64,000 nucleotides of DNA from Luteimonas abyssi (GTDB lineage Bacteria > Pseudomonadota > Gammaproteobacteria > Xanthomonadales > Xanthomonadaceae). The number at the start of each line of letters is the position of its first letter. The stretch's first letter is position 1. A model generated the notes under the pieces. That model ran no database searches. It was not told where the DNA came from and worked only from the letters and a program-made list of their open reading frames with translations. The DNA lies in the NCBI RefSeq assembly GCF_001482195.1, contig NZ_KQ759763.1, positions 2,444,636 through 2,508,635 on the forward strand. Direction: 5' to 3'. Made by a program: the position numbers and the translations under genes. Shown here piece by piece: positions 61,032 through 64,000 of this stretch.

Positions 61032-61106
61032 TGGTGGGCGGTACAGGGTTCGAACCTGTGACCCCTACCATGTCAAGGTAGTGCTCTACCGCTGAGCTAA
61101 CCGCCC
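61032..61106 (-). tRNA. tRNA-Val(GAC)
   Basis: Complete 75-nt cloverleaf with acceptor GGGCGGT/ACCGCCC, anticodon loop TTGACAT (anticodon GAC) and encoded CCA. It follows uvrB on the same strand at 160 nt. Confidence 0.96.
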
Positions 61107-61265
61107 GTGGATCGGGCTTCGACCCGACCGATCCGATCATCGCGCTGTCGCGTCTGATCGGGCCGCGCATTCTATCCCAGCCGGCAGAGCCCCACAAGCC
61201 ACGCGTGGCCACCGATTGCTGCGAGACGGGCCCGCGCTTCGGATGCCGCGAGCCCGACGGCCGCC

Positions 61266-63290
<2,025 letters not shown>

Positions 63291-63355
63291 GGGGGCTCGG
63301 CTCCGGGAATCGATCAGTGTAGTGAAACGGATCTCATCAGGCGTGACGGACCCAC

Positions 63356-63390
63356 GGAATCAGGCTGAGCTGAGATTCCGGCTGAGCTGA
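63356..63390 (+). repeat. Small repeat/hairpin upstream of uvrB
   Basis: GGCTGAGCTGA occurs at 63363-63373 and 63380-63390, separated by GATTCC; GGAATC (63356-63361) pairs with that GATTCC to make a hairpin. It lies about 65-100 nt before the uvrB start. Its function is unknown. Confidence 0.4.
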
Positions 63391-63516
63391 AACAGAACCG
63401 ACACCTGGGCGGGGCCTTGTCCGACAGCCCGGTGCGCGCCTCGCCGATCGTCGTGCCGCCGAGCGGCGACCAGCATAGGAACCTCAGCATGAATACGGTC
63501 AGCAGGGAGGCTGTCC

Positions 63517-64000
63517 ATGTCGTCGCACGCCCGGGGATTCAGCCTCGCCGAGGCACTGGTCACACTGGCAATCGTGTCCATTCTGGTCACCATCGGCCTG
63601 CCCGGTTTCGCCGGCATGCTGGCGGATGTCCGCACGCAGACCAGCCGCCACCAGCTGGGCGCGGACTTCGCGTTCGCGCGCAGCAGCGCCGTCACCCGGA
63701 GACAGTCCGTGGTCGTCTGCGCGGACGACGGCCAGCAACAGTGCGCCCGCAGCCGGGACTGGTCGAACGGCTGGATCGTCTTCGTGGATGCCGACCGGAA
63801 TGGACAGCTCGGGGCCAAGGACACGCTTCTCCGTGTCACCCACGGCCCACGCCTGCACCGGGCACACGCCACGCGAACGATGGTCAGATTCCAGCCCGAT
63901 GGCCGCGCAGCGGGCACCAATCTGAGCGTTCACCTGTGCCGGAACCGGACCCAGGCCGGCAGCGTCGTTGTGAACAATCTCGGACGTGTCCGGACCGTAC
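63517..64000 (+). CDS. GspH/FimT-family pseudopilin, start of gene (runs off the window)
   Basis: The first 161 codons are present. A type IV prepilin signal is visible: a short basic leader ending Gly7, then FSLAEALVTLAIVSILVTIGLP, with Glu at +5 of the mature protein. The body resembles FimT/FimU minor pilins (VVVCADDGQQQCARSRDWSNGWIVFVD and a Cys pair). Such proteins prime pilus or type II secretion pseudopilus assembly in the inner membrane. The ribosome-binding site GGGAGG lies 6 nt upstream. Further pilin genes probably follow outside the window. Confidence 0.85.
   Translation, partial: MSSHARGFSLAEALVTLAIVSILVTIGLPGFAGMLADVRTQTSRHQLGADFAFARSSAVTRRQSVVVCADDGQQQCARSRDWSNGWIVFVDADRNGQLGAKDTLLRVTHGPRLHRAHATRTMVRFQPDGRAAGTNLSVHLCRNRTQAGSVVVNNLGRVRTV

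Noticed and set aside
63291..63350. Possible LexA box upstream of uvrB
   Set aside because: A TACACT -10-like element is present, but no palindrome matching CTG-N10-CAG or the Xanthomonadales TTAGTA-N-TACTA type was found.

Overview
The window looks like chromosomal DNA from a high-GC gammaproteobacterium of the Xanthomonadales (Lysobacteraceae/Xanthomonadaceae, something like Luteimonas or Lysobacter). The evidence is the gene order (tig-clpP-clpX-lon-hupB; thrS-infC-rpmI-rplT-pheS-pheT-ihfA-merR; phoB-phoR-ppk-ppx), the TonB-receptor sugar-uptake locus, and the close resemblance of many proteins to Xanthomonas homologues as I remember them. No database search was possible, so the genus is inference. 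I see no rRNA, CRISPR array, transposase, integrase or phage gene. It is a core-genome window with a few accessory spots.

Layout. 1-7.3 kb (minus strand): tig, clpP, clpX, lon and hupB, followed by tRNA-Val, two tRNA-Asp and the start of ppiD. 7.6-8.7 kb: tRNA-Leu on plus, then a Pro-Arg-His-Lys tRNA operon on minus. 8.9-15 kb: a Bax-inhibitor-1-type membrane protein, an NhaC-type antiporter, NAD-type isocitrate dehydrogenase, an AhpD-like protein with glutaredoxin, and a BepA-like periplasmic metalloprotease. 15-21 kb: the phosphate/polyphosphate cluster phoB-phoR-ppk-ppx behind tandem Pho-box half-sites. 21-27.3 kb: a lipoprotein, an acyl-CoA dehydrogenase, a solitary HNH nuclease, an orphan protein and dxs. 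27.4-29.8 kb: a TraB/GumN protein, a small disordered protein, tRNA-Pro and a MerR regulator. 29.8-37.7 kb: the translation cluster. 37.9-50.7 kb: nutrient uptake, with a LacI-family regulator, a Fur-linked siderophore receptor, and a malto-oligosaccharide locus (secreted amylase, MFS sugar transporter, cytoplasmic alpha-glucosidase, large TonB receptor) interrupted by an MpaB-type oxygenase gene. 50.7-51.5 kb: a gene-free stretch holding a degenerate inverted repeat. 51.5-59.8 kb: an MHS-type MFS transporter divergent from cyoABCD-SURF1-regB-regA. 59.9-64 kb: two small ORFs, tRNA-Val, uvrB and the start of a FimT/GspH pseudopilin gene.

How the genes work together. The protein-quality genes are served by a good sigma-32-type promoter in front of lon. 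The Pho cluster couples phosphate sensing to polyphosphate synthesis and breakdown. In the maltose locus the outer-membrane receptor imports oligosaccharides trimmed by the lipoprotein amylase, the MFS protein carries them inward and the glucosidase finishes hydrolysis; a 15-bp near-palindrome shared by the two transcription units is probably the operator. The quinol oxidase operon carries its own RegB/RegA redox two-component system and an unusual 25-bp dyad upstream.

The most unusual signals are a probable ribosome-mediated attenuator in front of thrS (a short leader peptide with tandem Thr codons before a strong terminator), an ATC start codon for infC, the shared mal operator, the cyo dyad with the co-operonic RegBA system, and the inverted repeat after the TonB receptor whose two arms preserve the same peptide-like frame. 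I found no convincing evidence of a wholly new defence or mobile system.
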